From NCBI RefSeq assembly GCF_004363245.1, contig NZ_SNYV01000011.1:496001-560000 (forward strand): a DNA stretch of 64,000 nt, in the 5' to 3' direction. Both the position numbers and the translations under genes were made by a program. This DNA comes from Sphingobacterium yanglingense. GTDB lineage: Bacteria; Bacteroidota; Bacteroidia; Sphingobacteriales; Sphingobacteriaceae. How positions within the stretch are numbered: position 1 is the stretch's first letter; the number at the start of each line of letters is the position of its first letter. Below are positions 42,336-51,807 of the stretch, one piece after another. The notes below the pieces were generated by a model. It did no database searches. It was not told the DNA's origin and worked only from the letters and a program-made list of their open reading frames with translations.

Positions 42336-42908
42336 TTAACTTAAGCTTTTCTCTATCCGTCTATCGGGGACAATCCATAGACAGGCAACAAAAGCATATA
42401 GGAATATGCTGACATAAGGGAAGCTAAAAGCTAAAACAATAGCTATTGCATATAATAACGTGGATGCGATTTCTTTCTTTCGATTCTTAAAAGATTTTTG
42501 AAGGGCCTCGTTCTGATTATCCAACCGGAGGGCATATTTCTCAATCAATGCAAAAGAAATGCTGCTAAGAAATAATATCATTCCGTAGACAACGACCGGC
42601 CAAGCCGAGTGGTCATGTTCGCCCAGCCAATTGGTAGAAATCGGCAACAAGGAAAGGAAGAATAGCAATAAGAGGTTGAGCCAAAGTAATGTCCCATTTA
42701 CTTTCTGAATGACTTGAAAGAGGTGATGGTGGTTATTCCAATAGATACCAACATAAATGAAACTCAATAGGTAATTAAGCAATTTAGGGATCAAAGGGAC
42801 TAGACTCTGTAAATCATCCCCCTTTGGGACTTCTAGCCCTAACACCATAATGGTAATGATAATGGCTAGGACACCATCGCTGAAAGCTTCTAATCGACTC
42901 GTTGTCAT
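42336..42908 (-). CDS. TMEM175-like (DUF1211) membrane protein, potassium channel family
   Basis: A 190-residue protein starting TTSRLEAFSDGVLAIIITIMVLGLEVP. This contains the RxxxFSDGVxAIxxTL-like signature of helix 1 of TMEM175, which forms the potassium filter in the human lysosomal channel and bacterial homologues. About five or six hydrophobic helices follow, within the usual bacterial length. It is in the cytoplasmic membrane. It is transcribed alone, leftward, upstream of the Crp-family unit and unrelated to the caspase operon as far as can be seen. Confidence 0.9.
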   Translation of the reverse strand: MTTSRLEAFSDGVLAIIITIMVLGLEVPKGDDLQSLVPLIPKLLNYLLSFIYVGIYWNNHHHLFQVIQKVNGTLLWLNLLLLFFLSLLPISTNWLGEHDHSAWPVVVYGMILFLSSISFALIEKYALRLDNQNEALQKSFKNRKKEIASTLLYAIAIVLAFSFPYVSIFLYAFVACLWIVPDRRIEKSLS

Positions 42909-43157
42909 AGTATAAAATCTATAGTGATTCTGTTCCTCTGTTTTAAAGAAATTACAAATGGGAGCTGCAGCTTAATATAAAGAGGGTGTCGCTTAATTAA
43001 ATACGGATTCGATCCACAAAAATAGATAAAAAACTTTATCCTCCTCTACAGCATGCGTTTTTTTGAAATATTATATTACTTTGATGGCTGAACAATCAAA
43101 CTTTTAAGTGCTAAAGTTGTAATATTGTAAGTTGAAACACCAAACTATAACCCGTAT

Positions 43158-43301
43158 ATGAACAACGTATATTCTAGCCCCACTATATGGAGCCTTTTGC
43201 TACAAAATGAATCCCCTTTTCTCCGCAAGTTGCACAGCCGAAATGTAGGAGTATCTCACGCAAAATTAAAAGAAGAAAAACTATTATTAAATATTGCCTG
43301 A
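43158..43301 (+). CDS. 47-residue ORF coupled to the Crp-family gene
   Basis: ATG 43158 opens a 47-codon frame (MNNVYSSPTIWSLLLQNESP...KEEKLLLNIA) whose TGA overlaps the ATG of the regulator by one base (TGATG). Such an arrangement is typical of translational coupling. The product has no recognised family. A near-consensus -7 element TTACTTTG lies at 43076-43083. This may be a regulatory upstream ORF or a genuine small protein. Confidence 0.4.
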   Translation: MNNVYSSPTIWSLLLQNESPFLRKLHSRNVGVSHAKLKEEKLLLNIA

Positions 43302-43918
43302 TGATCAAAAAACCTGCCCTTATCCCAGTCAAATCCTGTTATGAAATTTTGCACTTCTTCAACAAGATACATACTGTATCCCCGGCTGCAGCGGATTTCT
43401 TACTGGCTAATACGAAATATATAACAGTACGAAAAGGAAAATATTTGCGTAGTCCAATCGATCAGGAGGATGTTGTCTACTTTATTGTTAAAGGGCTGAT
43501 ACGAGGCTTCATTAAAGACGAGGGAAAAGAGATTACCACCTGGATAAACGAAGAAAATAATATTGTGGGGAGCATACGAAACATGGGGCTGGATGAAGAA
43601 ACAGACGAATATCTTCAGGCTTTGGAAGACTGTGTTGTGATTGAAATCAGTCGCAGATCGTTAGACCACCTATACGATAAATTCTACGAAGCGAATATCA
43701 TTGGTCGCAAGATCCTGGAGATATACTATAGGGATGCGGAAGAAAGAGCATACCTGTGTCGCTTACCTACTGCCGAAAAGCGTTACAGAAGATTTGCGAG
43801 TACACGTTCTGTCTTAGTAGGTAGGGTATCTCTCAAATATCTGGCCTCTTACCTCGGTATGAAAGAAGAGACGCTATGCCGTGTGCGTGCCAAATATCAA
43901 CGTCCAGAAAAACGTTAG
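43301..43918 (+). CDS. Crp/Fnr-family transcriptional regulator
   Basis: A 205-residue protein with a cyclic-nucleotide-binding-like beta-roll (about 30-125: RKGKYLRSP, FIVKGLIRGFIKDEGKEITTWI) and a C-terminal wHTH (about 155-200: TAEKRYRRF, VSLKYLASYLGMKEETLCRVRAK). This is the common Bacteroidota Crp-like layout, in which the cAMP-contact residues are usually not conserved. It starts by a TGATG overlap with a short ORF. Its target is unknown; the clostripain-family gene 233 bp downstream on the same strand is a possible one. Confidence 0.88.
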   Translation: MIKKPALIPVKSCYEILHFFNKIHTVSPAAADFLLANTKYITVRKGKYLRSPIDQEDVVYFIVKGLIRGFIKDEGKEITTWINEENNIVGSIRNMGLDEETDEYLQALEDCVVIEISRRSLDHLYDKFYEANIIGRKILEIYYRDAEERAYLCRLPTAEKRYRRFASTRSVLVGRVSLKYLASYLGMKEETLCRVRAKYQRPEKR

Positions 43919-43996
43919 TTTGAAATAGGTCATCAGTTTTACTCCGGTTATCCTAATCTGAAAATCGAGACGGACGTGTTAGTATTTTTAGCTGTT

Positions 43997-44014
43997 TGCA
44001 TATATATATATGCA
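43997..44014. promoter_or_regulatory. perfect 18-bp AT palindrome
   Basis: TGCATATATATATATGCA is perfectly self-complementary. It lies 80 bp after the Crp-family gene and about 140 bp before the clostripain-like gene. It could be an operator for a dimeric regulator; it is too AT-rich to be a likely terminator. Confidence 0.35.
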
Positions 44015-44151
44015 GAAAGGGATATATAAAGGATATCCGTTACGCACATTCTCTGGAAATGTCTTTTTGAATGGTTATTCTGACCACTTTCCTGCTTTGA
44101 TATATCTCGTAAAAGACTTAAATTAGCTTTAATACATATGAGTTATTATTC

Positions 44152-45276
44152 ATGCGGACTTTTCAGAACTTCTATTTTTTAATTGCTTTGCTCTTCTGGA
44201 GCTGTGCTAAGGATGAAAGCCGTCCCAATTCCTCACGTACGGTGATGGTATATATGGCGGCAAACAATAACCTAGCATCGGATGCCTATACGAATCTGAA
44301 CCAGATGGAGGAGAGCTTTAAAGGTATTGATGGAAAATTGGTCGTCTATGCACGTATTTTTGGACAGACTCCCAAACTCTATGAGGTCGTGCAAGACAAT
44401 GGGCCGGAGATCCGTAGCAAAGTGTTGAAGACCTATAATGAACATAACTCATCGGATCCAGCAGTAATGAAAATGGTCTTTGAGGATATGAAATCCCTCG
44501 CGCAAGCTGACTCTTACGGTGCCATCCTTTGGTCCCATGCAACGAACTGGGCTCCAGCTGATGCCTACGGAAAACCCAAGACACGTTCCTTTGGTGACGA
44601 CAATTTCAAAAGTATGGATGTGCAGGTATTGAAGACTGCACTCCCAACGGAATTAGACTTTTTGATTTTTGACGCCTGTTCTATGGCTTCGGTAGAGGTA
44701 CTCTACGAGTTGCGTAATGTGACCCCTTATATTCTAGCTTCCCCGACTGAGGTGTTGAGTGTAGGGATGCCGTACCATCAAATCAGTCCACACCTATTTA
44801 ACAAAGATGTAAAACGAGGTCTTAGTGCTGTGGCTAAAGCCTATGTCGCTTATTACGAAACTAAAACGGGGCTGGAAAAATCGGCTTCATTCTCATTGGT
44901 AGCTACTGGGCCGTTGGCGAAAGTCGCGCAAGAAACCCGAAACTTGCTATCCAAGAATAGCTCATTTATCCCCAGGATAGATAGAAGAAAGATACAGCGT
45001 CTGGATATGGATCCTGCTTCGATTACTCCCGCTTTTGATTTTGTCGATATGTTGGAACAAAACTTTCCAGGCACTGAGTTAAGTGCATTGAAGAAGGCTG
45101 TGACTGAGGCTGTAGTATTTAAAGCCAATACATCACACTTTTTAGGCACACCGATCGTCGCATTTTCAGGATTATCCTGTTATATTCCCGTCAAGCTAGA
45201 ATATCAACTTCGTCCATTCTATGAAACATTGGAATGGTCCCGCGATGCCGAGTTCTATCGTATGTTCTGGGAATAA
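44152..45276 (+). CDS. clostripain-family (C11) cysteine peptidase lipoprotein
   Basis: A 374-residue protein with a short signal and lipobox FWSC (near Cys18). C11 features: VMVYMAANNNLASDAYTNLNQME near the N terminus, AILWSHATNWAP with catalytic His near 126, LIFDACSMASVEVLYEL with Cys near 176, and the PTEVLSVGMPY segment after it. C11 peptidases of gut Bacteroidota cleave after Arg or Lys and can be autoactivated. Here the enzyme would sit on the outer membrane. It is another clan CD peptidase beside the caspase operon. A hairpin follows the stop. Confidence 0.88.
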   Translation: MRTFQNFYFLIALLFWSCAKDESRPNSSRTVMVYMAANNNLASDAYTNLNQMEESFKGIDGKLVVYARIFGQTPKLYEVVQDNGPEIRSKVLKTYNEHNSSDPAVMKMVFEDMKSLAQADSYGAILWSHATNWAPADAYGKPKTRSFGDDNFKSMDVQVLKTALPTELDFLIFDACSMASVEVLYELRNVTPYILASPTEVLSVGMPYHQISPHLFNKDVKRGLSAVAKAYVAYYETKTGLEKSASFSLVATGPLAKVAQETRNLLSKNSSFIPRIDRRKIQRLDMDPASITPAFDFVDMLEQNFPGTELSALKKAVTEAVVFKANTSHFLGTPIVAFSGLSCYIPVKLEYQLRPFYETLEWSRDAEFYRMFWE

Positions 45277-45285
45277 TACCACTAC

Positions 45286-45319
45286 ACACTTTCCTCGCCA
45301 CCATTGCTGAGGAAAGTGT
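45286..45319 (+). terminator. hairpin after the clostripain-like gene
   Basis: Perfect 11-bp arms ACACTTTCCTC / GAGGAAAGTGT with a 12-nt loop, 10 nt after the stop. The T-run is missing, so its terminator strength is uncertain. Confidence 0.55.
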
Positions 45320-45397
45320 AACGACAAACCAACTAACAAGTTAAGTAGCACAAGACATTGTATTAAGTTCATCTGTCAATGCTTTTTAGATAAATAG

Positions 45398-45429
45398 TTT
45401 GTATTTAGTCTAAATAGTATTTACTTTTG
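45398..45429 (+). promoter_or_regulatory. consensus promoter of the iron-uptake locus
   Basis: TTTG (45398-45401), a 20-bp spacer and TACTTTTG (45422-45429) match the Bacteroidota consensus exactly. The start codon of the sigma gene at 45438 lies only about 9 nt after the -7 box, so the mRNA would be nearly leaderless or the true start codon lies further in. Confidence 0.55.
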
Positions 45430-45437
45430 ACGGCATT

Positions 45438-45974
45438 ATGTCAACGGCTAACTTAGATAATGGAGTATCGGAAATCAACCGCGATACGTTTCGTATGATC
45501 TACGATACGTATTGGAGTAAAGTCTACAGCTATGCAAAACGTATTTTAGAAGATGAACAGGGAGCAGAAGATGTCGTGCAACAGGTATTTGTAAGTCTAT
45601 GGGAACGCCGGACGGAAATCCAAATCCAACACATAGAAGGGTACCTGATTCGGTCGGTAAAGTATGTATGTCTAAATCAATTGAAGAAAAGACAGCGCTA
45701 TACCGATAGCGAGCAACTGACGGTAGATAGTAAGAAATCAGACCTAAGAACGGACGACAATATTCTGTATCAGGAATTGGAACGAACGATAGAGCGACTA
45801 CTTGGCCCCTTCACCCAAAAATGCCAGGAGATGTTTCGCATGCGTTTTCAGGATGGCTTAGATAATCAGTCCATCGCTACACACTTTGATCTTTCTGAAA
45901 AAACAATTCGAAATAAGCTCTCAATAACCATCGGAGCAATCCGCGAAAAACTCAAAACAGCGGGGTATAAGTAA
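45438..45974 (+). CDS. ECF-family RNA polymerase sigma factor
   Basis: A 178-residue ECF sigma factor: region 2 YDTYWSKVYSYAKRIL and EQGAEDVVQQVFVSLWERR (about 25-60), then GYLIRSVKYVCLNQLKKR, and region 4 with FTQKCQEMFRMRF and LDNQSIATHFDLSEKTIRNKL (about 125-165). It is the first gene of a locus with a short anti-sigma, TonB receptor, DUF4374 protein and PepSY protein. By position it activates these genes in response to the receptor, as in FecI-type iron systems, although the receptor here has no STN domain. Confidence 0.92.
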   Translation: MSTANLDNGVSEINRDTFRMIYDTYWSKVYSYAKRILEDEQGAEDVVQQVFVSLWERRTEIQIQHIEGYLIRSVKYVCLNQLKKRQRYTDSEQLTVDSKKSDLRTDDNILYQELERTIERLLGPFTQKCQEMFRMRFQDGLDNQSIATHFDLSEKTIRNKLSITIGAIREKLKTAGYK

Positions 45975-46042
45975 TACAACAGCAAAAAAATATTTTAAAA
46001 ATAAATCGGGACAATAGCAACCTTTCGCACACTATCTACTAA

Positions 46043-46666
46043 ATGGCGAAAGATATGGATCAAGATTTATTAAAGCGATACCTAGAGAATACCTGTTCTG
46101 AAGAAGAACGGATACAAGTGGAGCACTGGCTGGAACCTACGGAAATAGACAGTTCAGAAATATCTGCTACAGAACCTCAAAGCATTGATCTAAAAGAACG
46201 CATCTGGTTCAACATCGAGGAAGAAATCAGTTGTCGTGAGTCTGCGAGAAGAAAGATTGTACAATGGACACGTTATGCAGTAGCAGCCTCTGTATTATTA
46301 TTCATGACCCTATCCCGGGCAAACTGCCTATTTTTCACAACAGACTTGCAGTCCAATACCGTGCATATCGAACGAATTGAAATGTCTCAGGACGTAGATT
46401 TAGGTAATCAGCGTAGTTGTTTTTATAAGGTCTCGAATTTAAGTGACACCCCTATTCAATTGACGACCAAAAGCAATCGTGTATATACATTGAACAAACA
46501 GGAGACCTACCTCGCAGTACATTTAGAAGACCCTGGAGTCCTTGGAGACCCAATACTCGTCTTGTCCCCTGAGCAGGTAATGATGATGCCAGATGCGCCA
46601 TTGGCCAATAAAATCGCGACCTATTTAAACTCAGAACTCCCTAAACCTACAACAAACTATTTATAG
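46043..46666 (+). CDS. short anti-sigma-like membrane protein
   Basis: A 207-residue protein with an N-terminal cytoplasmic region of FecR-type character (LLKRYLENTCSEEERIQVEHWL, about 7-28), one transmembrane helix at about 74-94, and a periplasmic part of about 110 residues. The usual FecR domain and the C-terminal DUF4974 are reduced or absent (FecR proteins are normally 300 residues or more). It still sits at the anti-sigma position between sigma gene and receptor. It is either a truncated FecR or a distinct compact anti-sigma type. Confidence 0.65.
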   Translation: MAKDMDQDLLKRYLENTCSEEERIQVEHWLEPTEIDSSEISATEPQSIDLKERIWFNIEEEISCRESARRKIVQWTRYAVAASVLLFMTLSRANCLFFTTDLQSNTVHIERIEMSQDVDLGNQRSCFYKVSNLSDTPIQLTTKSNRVYTLNKQETYLAVHLEDPGVLGDPILVLSPEQVMMMPDAPLANKIATYLNSELPKPTTNYL

Positions 46667-46675
46667 TATTCTTCC

Positions 46676-49105
46676 ATGAAATCCAAAATTATTTTTGTTC
46701 TACTTTTTGTATTGGGATTAATCAGCCTCAGTGCCACCGCTCAAGAGAAACAAAGCCGAACTGTCTCCGGATATATTAAAGACAACTTTGGGCAAGCTGT
46801 AGCCAATGCCACTATTACGTTAGAAGACAGCAACAACGCTACACAGACAGATTACGATGGCTATTACAAACTGGAAAACTATCCGACCGATAAGCCTTCT
46901 TTCATCACCGTGAGAGCGATAGGCTATGTCAAGGAAAGAAAGCCTGTAGCCGCAGGTACAAAACATGTCATCTTAGATGTGCAATTGAAAGAAGACAGAC
47001 AAGCGATTCAAGAGGTTTCAGTCATAGGCCAGAGTGAGAATGAGCGCCATATTCACGAAATTAGAAGATCTGGTTTTGATGTGAGTATCATCGACCTGAA
47101 TCGCCATGCCAATGAAGCAGCAAATGTAACGCAGGTATTAAAAAGAGCAACCGGCGTGACCATACGGGAAGATGGTGGCCTGGGGTCCAACTTTGTATTC
47201 CGGATCAATGGGCTAGCGGCCAAGATATTCATCGATGGAATACCCATGGACAACTTCGGTTCTTCAATGAGCCTAAATAATATCCCGGTCAACATAGTCG
47301 ATCGGGTGGAGGTATACAAAGGGGTAGTGCCTGCATTTTTGGGATCTGATGCCTTGGGAGGCGCTGTAAACATTATCACCAAACGAAGGGCGAGGCCATT
47401 TCTAGACTTCAGTTATACTTTTGGTTCATTCAATACGCACCAATCGGCTTTGGTAGGGACTTTTACAGATCCCAAAAGCAAGATTTCGGCCCGTCTTAAT
47501 GCGTTCTATAATTACTCAGACAATGACTATATGATGTATTCCCAAGAGAAATATAATATCCAGCTCGAAAATACAATTAATGGAAAGCCCGATTCTATAG
47601 CAAAAGCAAGGCGATTTAATGACCGTTATAAATCGGCGATGGGACAACTGGAAGTAGGGGTAAGGGACAAATCCTGGGCGGACCAGTTTTACGTAGGACT
47701 GACTTATTCGCAAAACAACAAAGCAAACCAATTAGGTGCATCTATCAACTCCGTAAATGGCGGACAATGGGTCGAAAGTAACTATCTGATGCCTACAATA
47801 AGCTATAAGAAAAGTGACTTCTTAGTCAACAGATTATATGCGGATATCTATACCAGTTATAGTTTTGACACGCGACATGTGCAAGATACGGCTTCCTATA
47901 ACTATGATTGGTCGGGCAAATGGACTTCTCGCTTTGGTGATTCTAAGCCAAACGAAAAGAGCCATATCAAGTATAAATTAGATAATTACCTGGCTCGCGT
48001 GAATCTAAACTATGATTTTGATGCAGAGCGTAAACAAAGTATTAATCTAAACTATAATTACAACAGTAATCGCCAGAAAGAGTTCGATATGATCAAAGGA
48101 TACGATCACTCTGGATTACCATCCAATCTAGGGCGTCATATACTAGGGCTCTCCTGGCAAAACCAATGGTTTGACAAGCGTCTCTCTAATGTGTTGGCAT
48201 TAAAGTACTATGGTCTAGCAGCAACAAAAGATATCGATGAACGCAAACCCACGGGACAAGGAGCAGTATCGGGAGATATCACACACTATAAAAAGAACTG
48301 GAATTTCTATAGCATAAGTGTAGCATCACGCTATCGTATTACAACTGATGGCGGGTGGAAACTATCGTACGAAAGAGCCTATAACCTCCCTAGTATGGAA
48401 CAGCTCTTTGGAGATGGCCAGAATTATATGGGAAACTGGGACTTAAAGCCAGAGCGCAGCGATAATGTAAACACGGGTTTCTACTATAATACATTCTTGA
48501 ATGAAAACAATTTCTTAAATATTGATGTGACAGGATTCTATAGGCTGGCCGCCGATTATATCAATACGCGAGTGGTGGGAAAAGATGGAAGTGATTACTT
48601 TCAATACTATAATATTCCTGGTGTAAAACTATATGGTTTTGCGGCAGAAGTGAAATATGGCTATAAAGACCTGCTCGCAGTGACTGTCAATGGTTCATAC
48701 GACAAGGCCCTTGATAATAAAAAGTATACCGATGATACCAACCAACAGGTGAGCTTGAGCTATGGCTATCAAGTTCCGAACAGACCGTGGACCTATGGGA
48801 GTATGGATGTGAGCTTAATGCAAAATGATTGGTTTCAAAAAGGAAGCCGCGTACAGCTCTCTTATCTGGGGCAATATACCCATTGGTTCTACCTTAGCGA
48901 AGCTCATCTTGGATCACTGGCTTCTAAAGACCATATTCCATCCCAAACTATACACTCTGCTGTATTGAGCTACTCTTGGAGCCGAAACAAATATAATATC
49001 TCTTTTGAAGGACGTAATCTAACGGATGAAAGAGCGTATGATAATTTCAGATTGCAAAAGCCGGGTAGAGCATTCTATCTCAAACTAAGGCTCTCATTAA
49101 TGTAA
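46676..49105 (+). CDS. TonB-dependent receptor, siderophore type
   Basis: An 809-residue outer-membrane receptor: signal peptide (ending SATAQ), carboxypeptidase-regulatory-like domain (about 30-110), plug with VLKRATGVTIREDGG and VEVYKGVVPAFLGSDALGGAVNIIT (about 140-245), then a 22-strand-type barrel ending in GRAFYLKLRLSLM. Its length and lack of a partner SusD distinguish it from the SusC proteins. The gene starts 9 bp after the anti-sigma gene and is followed by DUF4374 and PepSY genes, a set linked with siderophore or other iron-complex uptake in Bacteroidota. The actual ligand is not known. Confidence 0.88.
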   Translation: MKSKIIFVLLFVLGLISLSATAQEKQSRTVSGYIKDNFGQAVANATITLEDSNNATQTDYDGYYKLENYPTDKPSFITVRAIGYVKERKPVAAGTKHVILDVQLKEDRQAIQEVSVIGQSENERHIHEIRRSGFDVSIIDLNRHANEAANVTQVLKRATGVTIREDGGLGSNFVFRINGLAAKIFIDGIPMDNFGSSMSLNNIPVNIVDRVEVYKGVVPAFLGSDALGGAVNIITKRRARPFLDFSYTFGSFNTHQSALVGTFTDPKSKISARLNAFYNYSDNDYMMYSQEKYNIQLENTINGKPDSIAKARRFNDRYKSAMGQLEVGVRDKSWADQFYVGLTYSQNNKANQLGASINSVNGGQWVESNYLMPTISYKKSDFLVNRLYADIYTSYSFDTRHVQDTASYNYDWSGKWTSRFGDSKPNEKSHIKYKLDNYLARVNLNYDFDAERKQSINLNYNYNSNRQKEFDMIKGYDHSGLPSNLGRHILGLSWQNQWFDKRLSNVLALKYYGLAATKDIDERKPTGQGAVSGDITHYKKNWNFYSISVASRYRITTDGGWKLSYERAYNLPSMEQLFGDGQNYMGNWDLKPERSDNVNTGFYYNTFLNENNFLNIDVTGFYRLAADYINTRVVGKDGSDYFQYYNIPGVKLYGFAAEVKYGYKDLLAVTVNGSYDKALDNKKYTDDTNQQVSLSYGYQVPNRPWTYGSMDVSLMQNDWFQKGSRVQLSYLGQYTHWFYLSEAHLGSLASKDHIPSQTIHSAVLSYSWSRNKYNISFEGRNLTDERAYDNFRLQKPGRAFYLKLRLSLM

Positions 49106-49124
49106 CATTAAATTATAAGTATAT

Positions 49125-50342
49125 ATGAATATCAAACATTTATTAGCAACCTGCCTCGCGGCTACCGCTTTTTTTACGGCTTGTAAGGACTCTCCAAATA
49201 CAACCGACCCAGACCCGATAGACCAAATGGGAAGCCTGTATAGCGTATGGGCAACTACTGAAAAAGGAAGTTATATATTAACTACAAGTAGCTTGATGAA
49301 AGACACTTTGCTTTCTCCAAAAGACAATAAAGGTATAGATATTACATCACATATGCCAGCAGCTTTTTATGCTATATATGCATACAATCATCATGGTAAG
49401 TTCTATTTATCAAATGACGGTAAGCGTTTTAGTCAGTTTGAAGTAATCAATGGTTCGCAATGGAAAGAAACAAACTCATTGTCTTTTGCAAACCCATTCT
49501 TTATGGGAAAAGTATTGGATAATATCAGTACTGCAGAAGAATTGGTACTGACTAAGACAGCAGGGACAACAAACAAGGAAAAAAATGTACTCGAGCAGCC
49601 TATATACTACATGAATACGAGGGATATGTCTATAAACAAGACGTTGAATGTAGAGATACCTATGATTAAGTACACGCCAAAACAAGCAAATGGCGAGAAT
49701 GATGACCCTTACATTGTACCTACGAGTATGACGGTAAGAGGGGACAAGCTATTCGTGGGACATAAATACAGAAGTCATATCACGAAACTCGATATTATCG
49801 ACACCGCCTATGTCTATGTATGTGACTATCCAAGTCTTGCCAATGGTAAAATCATAAAAGACCCTAGGGGTGGCTTTACAGCTGGTCATTGGGAAATCAA
49901 CAAAACCACTTTTCTAGATGACAACAATGACTTGTATGTGATGACAAGACGCACCAACTCTTCAAGCTACGGCTTATTACGTATCAAAAACGGAGAGACT
50001 TCATTTGACCCGAATTATTTCTTTGACTTAAAAGATTATAATGTATTTAAGAACTCCTCTTCTTTAATACAGAAGCTAGGTGCAGGAAAAGCATACATCA
50101 GCCCCTACGTGTTGGATCCTGCCAACAAAAAGGTTATCGCCGATTTACGAATATTGATTGGAGGTGGCGAATCACGTACTACCATGAACTTTATGGAGAA
50201 CGGCAAATTATATGATGTGTTCAAAACGGATGAATCTAAGTGGTATGTGTTTGAATATAATCCAGAAACCAACACCGTAAAACGTGGTGCGCAGATCGAT
50301 CCAGGTGTGAACACAGTGTATCACGTTAATAAACTTAGGTAA
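49125..50342 (+). CDS. DUF4374 lipoprotein
   Basis: A 405-residue lipoprotein; lipobox FTAC (Cys20). DUF4374-like features are a repeated beta-propeller-type pattern (GSYILTTSSLM, GKFYLSNDGKRFSQF, YVIPTS-like and RGDKLFVGHKY strands) and a conserved end (KWYVFEYNPETNTVKRGAQIDPG). In Bacteroidota, DUF4374 proteins are encoded beside TonB receptors and bind siderophore or metal complexes on the outer membrane. It lies between receptor and PepSY genes. Confidence 0.85.
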   Translation: MNIKHLLATCLAATAFFTACKDSPNTTDPDPIDQMGSLYSVWATTEKGSYILTTSSLMKDTLLSPKDNKGIDITSHMPAAFYAIYAYNHHGKFYLSNDGKRFSQFEVINGSQWKETNSLSFANPFFMGKVLDNISTAEELVLTKTAGTTNKEKNVLEQPIYYMNTRDMSINKTLNVEIPMIKYTPKQANGENDDPYIVPTSMTVRGDKLFVGHKYRSHITKLDIIDTAYVYVCDYPSLANGKIIKDPRGGFTAGHWEINKTTFLDDNNDLYVMTRRTNSSSYGLLRIKNGETSFDPNYFFDLKDYNVFKNSSSLIQKLGAGKAYISPYVLDPANKKVIADLRILIGGGESRTTMNFMENGKLYDVFKTDESKWYVFEYNPETNTVKRGAQIDPGVNTVYHVNKLR

Positions 50343-50437
50343 AAAAACATTTTACTTTCTAATGCTTTAAGCTGCGTGCATTTATGGCGCGCGGCTTATC
50401 TTCAATAATTCCATAAAAATCAACCTATTATTATAAC

Positions 50438-51760
50438 ATGTCTGTACCAGCGAAAAAAAAGAAAGTATTGAGTTTCCGTTCGATAAATAACTTTCTACAT
50501 CTATGGTTAGGCTTGATTTCGGGTGCAATCGTAGTCGTGGTATGCTTTACCGCCTGTCTATGGGTATTTCATGAAGAAATTACCGCATTAGTAATTCCCA
50601 AGAAGGAAAAGCAGTATGTGATGGCACGTCATGAATCATTATTATCTCCGTCACAGATTGTATCAATTGCAGACTCTTTATATCCTCGGGATTTCGTACG
50701 GGGGATTACCTATACCCGGGATGCTCCGGTATCTTTTACCATCAGAACCAATAGCGGTGACACGAGTCAGAAAGCCATTTCTCAAGTGCACTTGCTACAC
50801 CCTTACACAGGGGCTTATCTCGGCCTCAAAACCGAGGACAATTCTGTAGAGGGGCTACGAAGGGAACGACTAGAGAAGTTTTTTGGCTGGGCATTGAAAG
50901 GACACCGTTTCTTGTGGTTATCGCGTGATATCGGTCGTCCTATTGTCAACTACGCGACACTGATATTCAGTATCACCCTATTTACTGGGTTGGTATGGTG
51001 GTATCCGAAAAAATGGACAAAGTCAACCCGGGATAAAAGTTTCAAGGTGAAGTGGAAAGCTGGGTGGAAGCGGCTAAACCTGGATCTACATAACGTATTT
51101 GGCTTCTACTCATTACTGCTTGTTTTGTTACTGGCCATTACCGGTATGTATTATGGTATAACCTGGTTCAACAAAGCACTGTATTGGTCGACTAACTGGG
51201 GTCAGACCCTGCCCGAACGTGTATCTGTACAGTCTGACAGCAGTAAAATGTATGCTTTAAGTGATTTCGGAAATGCATTTGATAAACAGATAGATGGGAT
51301 ACTGAAGCAATATAAAAACCCTTTCTATCTAAACATAACCTATCCGGATACTGCTAAAGCTGATGCAACAATCCAGGTCTATATCCGTAATGACATGGAT
51401 AGACAATATAATAATCGCTATTACTCTTTTGACCGTTATACTGCTGAGTTTTTACCCAATAGCATTTCTCTTTTTAACAAGGATTTTTACGAACTAAGTG
51501 GAGGGGAAAAGTTCAGGCGTCCCAACTATGATATACATGTCGGTTCGATATGGGGGCTACCGACTAAGATTCTGGCCTTCTTTGTGACGATAATAGCAGG
51601 CTCGCTACCCATTACTGGATTCGTAATCTGGTATAATCGGAAATGGGGGAAGAAGAAAAAAAGCGTTAGGAGAGGAGGAACCTACCGGAATAGGGCGAAT
51701 ATCTCTGTTACAGAGACAAAGGCAGTCGCGCCTCGATTACGAAATGTACCTAGAAGTTAG
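50438..51760 (+). CDS. PepSY-domain membrane protein, probable ferric-siderophore reductase
   Basis: A 440-residue inner-membrane protein with the PepSY_TM layout. Four long hydrophobic helices lie at about 18-40, 163-185, 222-243 and 378-400, with periplasmic PepSY regions between. The conserved pattern NNFLHLWLGLISGAIVVVVC near the N terminus includes the His that can bind heme in this family, and another His lies in LNLDLHNVFGFYSLLL. Homologues reduce ferric siderophores in the periplasm. It closes the iron locus and ends before a bidirectional terminator. Confidence 0.88.
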   Translation: MSVPAKKKKVLSFRSINNFLHLWLGLISGAIVVVVCFTACLWVFHEEITALVIPKKEKQYVMARHESLLSPSQIVSIADSLYPRDFVRGITYTRDAPVSFTIRTNSGDTSQKAISQVHLLHPYTGAYLGLKTEDNSVEGLRRERLEKFFGWALKGHRFLWLSRDIGRPIVNYATLIFSITLFTGLVWWYPKKWTKSTRDKSFKVKWKAGWKRLNLDLHNVFGFYSLLLVLLLAITGMYYGITWFNKALYWSTNWGQTLPERVSVQSDSSKMYALSDFGNAFDKQIDGILKQYKNPFYLNITYPDTAKADATIQVYIRNDMDRQYNNRYYSFDRYTAEFLPNSISLFNKDFYELSGGEKFRRPNYDIHVGSIWGLPTKILAFFVTIIAGSLPITGFVIWYNRKWGKKKKSVRRGGTYRNRANISVTETKAVAPRLRNVPRS

Positions 51761-51807
51761 TCCGGTACACACCTATGGTTTGATCTAGCACATAGGTAAG
51801 TTATTAA

